DNA of 64,000 nucleotides, taken from Zeugodacus cucurbitae. Taxonomy: Eukaryota > Arthropoda > Insecta > Diptera > Tephritidae. The stretch lies in contig NC_071670.1 in NCBI RefSeq assembly GCF_028554725.1, positions 71,027,001 to 71,091,000 on the forward strand. Reading direction: 5' to 3'. The notes beneath the pieces are model-generated. The model made no database searches. It was not told the origin of the DNA and saw nothing but the letters and a program-made list of their open reading frames with translations. Of this stretch, positions 61,958 to 64,000 are shown piece after piece. Each line of letters opens with the position of its first letter. Within the stretch, counting starts at the first letter, position 1. A program made the position numbers and the translations under genes.

Positions 61958-62325
61958 GAATATTTTAACATTAATATTGTATAATATTTAACGAGTATTG
62001 TTCGAAGTCTAAATAATAATAATGTACAGATTTCCATAAACACTAATCAGAATTTTAACATATTAACTTGTATAAACATAGCATACATTTCAGCGCGTGT
62101 TATTATTAATAAATAGTAATGATGTAAACGTATGTATGTCATAATGTCGCTGGGCGGTGCAATAGTAAAAGCTAAAGCTATATAAGTACACATTCCTTCC
62201 ACAGCACTATCTAGCGAGATTGTATTTCCAACGATTGTTATGAACCCTCACTGAGGCATAATAAATTGGTGACTATATCATTCAATAGACACTACATAAC
62301 ATAATATTTTTAGCCACCTAACAAT

Positions 62326-63944
62326 CTACTTCCGTCCCACATAGTGTATCCAATCCATGGCTCGTTTCACAGATGGCACGTTTCTAGTCAAGAGCTCGAG
62401 CGCAAACAGAGTACAGGCTATTGTCATAAGCATTCCGTACAACATGTATAGTCCCCGCAACATGTTGCTGCTAATGGCCGGCAGGCGTTGCGAAAACGCG
62501 TTCATTACCTGGAAATGTCTCTTAACATGTTTCTCTGCAGTATATGATGTAATGCCAGCCGTCATCAGTTTATTTATGCAGTAATCGAAGATCGAACGTA
62601 GTATAGAGTGTTTCTGGAAATACATGAATATCTGTACGTTAAAGATCGGCTCATCCACATACGCAAACGACTGGTATTCCAGTTTTGACGATTATGCCAA
62701 GCCAAAGTGTCCAGCAAAGAGTAAGTGATCAACCGTTCTGTTTCACTCTGCTGCACTATGTGATACCGTTGCGTAATGTTGGATATAAGGCGCGTCAAAT
62801 TGCTCGGGTAGAAATCTACATATTTGTCGGAGATAAGTTTATAATTTTTCGCTTCGAGACCAGAAATGCTGCGCGGTATCGGTATACGCCTGGAAATGCG
62901 CAAACTATCGAATAATTTGGCTTGATAGGCGTTACGCAGCACCAGTGTTGCTAACAGCCAAGACATGAGTAATATTCGTGCGCTGTTACGACGCGGTAAA
63001 GCTTTAAGGGGATTACCCATCATTACAACAATCAAATTGGTGGAGTCGCTGTGTTCGCGTTGTCCAACCAACTTCTCGCACACGCTCGAACTAGCGCAAC
63101 TTATTATTAGACGTATGAAAATCATGCCGATAATACAGCAGACTCCAATCGATAACCAAACGTTCGCGCAGAAGGCCTGTGTGAGTTGTTTGATGGGTCC
63201 AAATTGCAAGCCACTACGCACGATAAAGACATAGAGGGTCTGATGGTATGACACGGAATTGCTAAAGACATGACGTAAACCCTCCGTACTGCTCAAGCAA
63301 CCGATTGCGATGTCCGCCTTTCCGGCAGCCAACTAAAAGCATTTAAATGCAATGAGGTTCTCAGAATTCTGACGAGGAATAAATTCGTCTAACTTACCTC
63401 TGCAAAGCAGCCCGTCGAATTTTTATGTGAGCCAATTACACTTTGCTCCTTCGGTATGGAAAACTTAACGCGAAAATTCAATGCCTTAGATAGATCCCTC
63501 AAGAGATCCCCTTCAATGCCGGCCAGTCGGCGCAGATTCTGCAAATGACCCGGATCACTGCGATTGCCATGAAAACCGAGTAAGGGATAACCCAATTGCA
63601 AGCAAATTGACAGAGGACAACCGTAAAAATTTTGCAAATGCTGGGGAAAGAGACGGTCGTGCGCCAAGCTGCCATTGAAATATGTGTTGAAATGAAGAAT
63701 CTCAATTTTTCCGCCTTGACGGCAGTGAACTCTATCATACAGATAGTAAGTGAAAAAGCCGAATTTCATTTTGTCCAACTCGAGCATGACCACAACATTG
63801 TCCACATTGAAACGCAAGCATTCGGCGAATATCTCCCTCATATGATGAGCCGCGACCTCGCTTGATCTCGTCTTCAACGTTAATACTATGAAGAAGTGGA
63901 ATTGGTATTCATAACTGGTTTCCGGAATGTTGATACTGATATTT
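62326..63944 (-). CDS. Ionotropic receptor, Ir7-like, partial and frameshifted (two visible exons)
   Basis: Minus-strand exons at 63,944-63,398 and 63,332-62,326 are joined in phase 0 (TTT GCA GAG, then TTG GCT GCC). The upstream exon starts after TTTTGTTTTAG and is preceded by an intron that leaves the window, so the N-terminus and signal peptide are missing. Exon 1 holds ligand-binding lobe S1 (LGYPLLGFHGNR, LRRLAGIEGDLLRDLSKAL). Exon 2 continues with LAAGKADIAIGCLSSTEGLR, transmembrane helix M1 (about residues 57-78 of that exon), a pore loop (98-110), helix M2 (116-134, ending LRNAYQAKLFDSL), lobe S2, and a last helix near 62,385-62,455 followed by a short tail ending HYVGRK. This order is that of the ionotropic glutamate receptor-like chemoreceptors of insects. 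The Ir7 resemblance suggests a taste-neuron subunit working with co-receptors such as Ir25a and Ir76b (family knowledge, not seen here). After AWHNRQ the frame breaks at a four-T run (62,683-62,686). The family sequence resumes in another frame as KLEYQSFAYVDEPIFN. One missing base explains it. Confidence 0.85.
63333..63397 (-). other. Intron in the ionotropic receptor gene (65 bp)
   Basis: Donor GAG then GTAAGTT at 63,397 downward and acceptor TTTTAG ending at 63,333, both canonical. The length is typical of short fly introns. It separates complete codons (phase 0), and the protein reads straight across as CFAE then LAAGKAD. Confidence 0.85.
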
Positions 63945-64000
63945 CTAAAACAAAAGACGGCTTTATAAACACTTAATTTTTAATATAATATATGAACAGA
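63945..64000 (-). other. Upstream intron of the receptor gene, running off the window
   Basis: The acceptor TTTTGTTTTAG lies directly upstream of the first visible exon, whose first codon is split (phase 1: one base, then AAT ATC AGT). The donor and preceding exon lie beyond 64,000. Confidence 0.7.

Noticed and set aside
62357..63234. Plus-strand frames across the receptor locus
   Set aside because: They are antisense shadows of the ionotropic receptor exons.

Overview
The window looks like about 62 kb of AT-rich, repeat-rich dipteran DNA with one recognisable host gene at its right-hand end. The DNA is full of CAA/CAG and CA/GT simple repeats, decayed mariner and non-LTR retrotransposon fragments, and DINE-1/INE-1-like elements. 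The gene is an insect-specific ionotropic receptor. Together these point to a brachyceran fly. A tephritid fruit fly is my best guess, but that is inference from the look of the repeats and was not tested by a search.

Layout. Positions 1-62,300 contain no open reading frame that I would defend as a host protein exon. Either this is intergenic or it is a very large intron. It holds four fragments of one RTE-like non-LTR element (2.2-2.9, 10.0-10.7, 55.9-56.1 and 58.9-59.3 kb), decayed jockey/R1-type fragments (37.2, 40.7 and 58.6-59.8 kb) and remnants of Tc1/mariner transposases (2.9-3.3, 21.3-22.2, 27.1, 29.4 and 45.3 kb). It also holds several non-autonomous inverted-repeat elements, including a TTAA-flanked pair at 12.2 and 21.4 kb. 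Two families of Helentron-associated interspersed elements (HINEs) are present: family A with eight copies and family B with two. Family B clearly resembles Drosophila INE-1.

The most striking object is a tandem array of about 1.1 kb at 34.5-35.6 kb inside a family-A HINE. Subunits of about 63 and 73 bp alternate. Each carries a pair of CACGTG-type palindromes about 21 bp apart plus an inverted AGGTCA repeat with 1-bp spacing, the form known as an IR-1/Pal1 ecdysone response element. I count 18 exact CACGTG and 8 exact AGGTCAATGACC in about 1.1 kb.

The right end (62,326 to beyond 64,000, minus strand) is a partial ionotropic receptor gene, most like the gustatory Ir7 group. Two exons are visible, separated by a 65-bp intron. 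The last exon carries a 1-bp frameshift at a short homopolymer, so the gene is either an assembly error or a young pseudogene.
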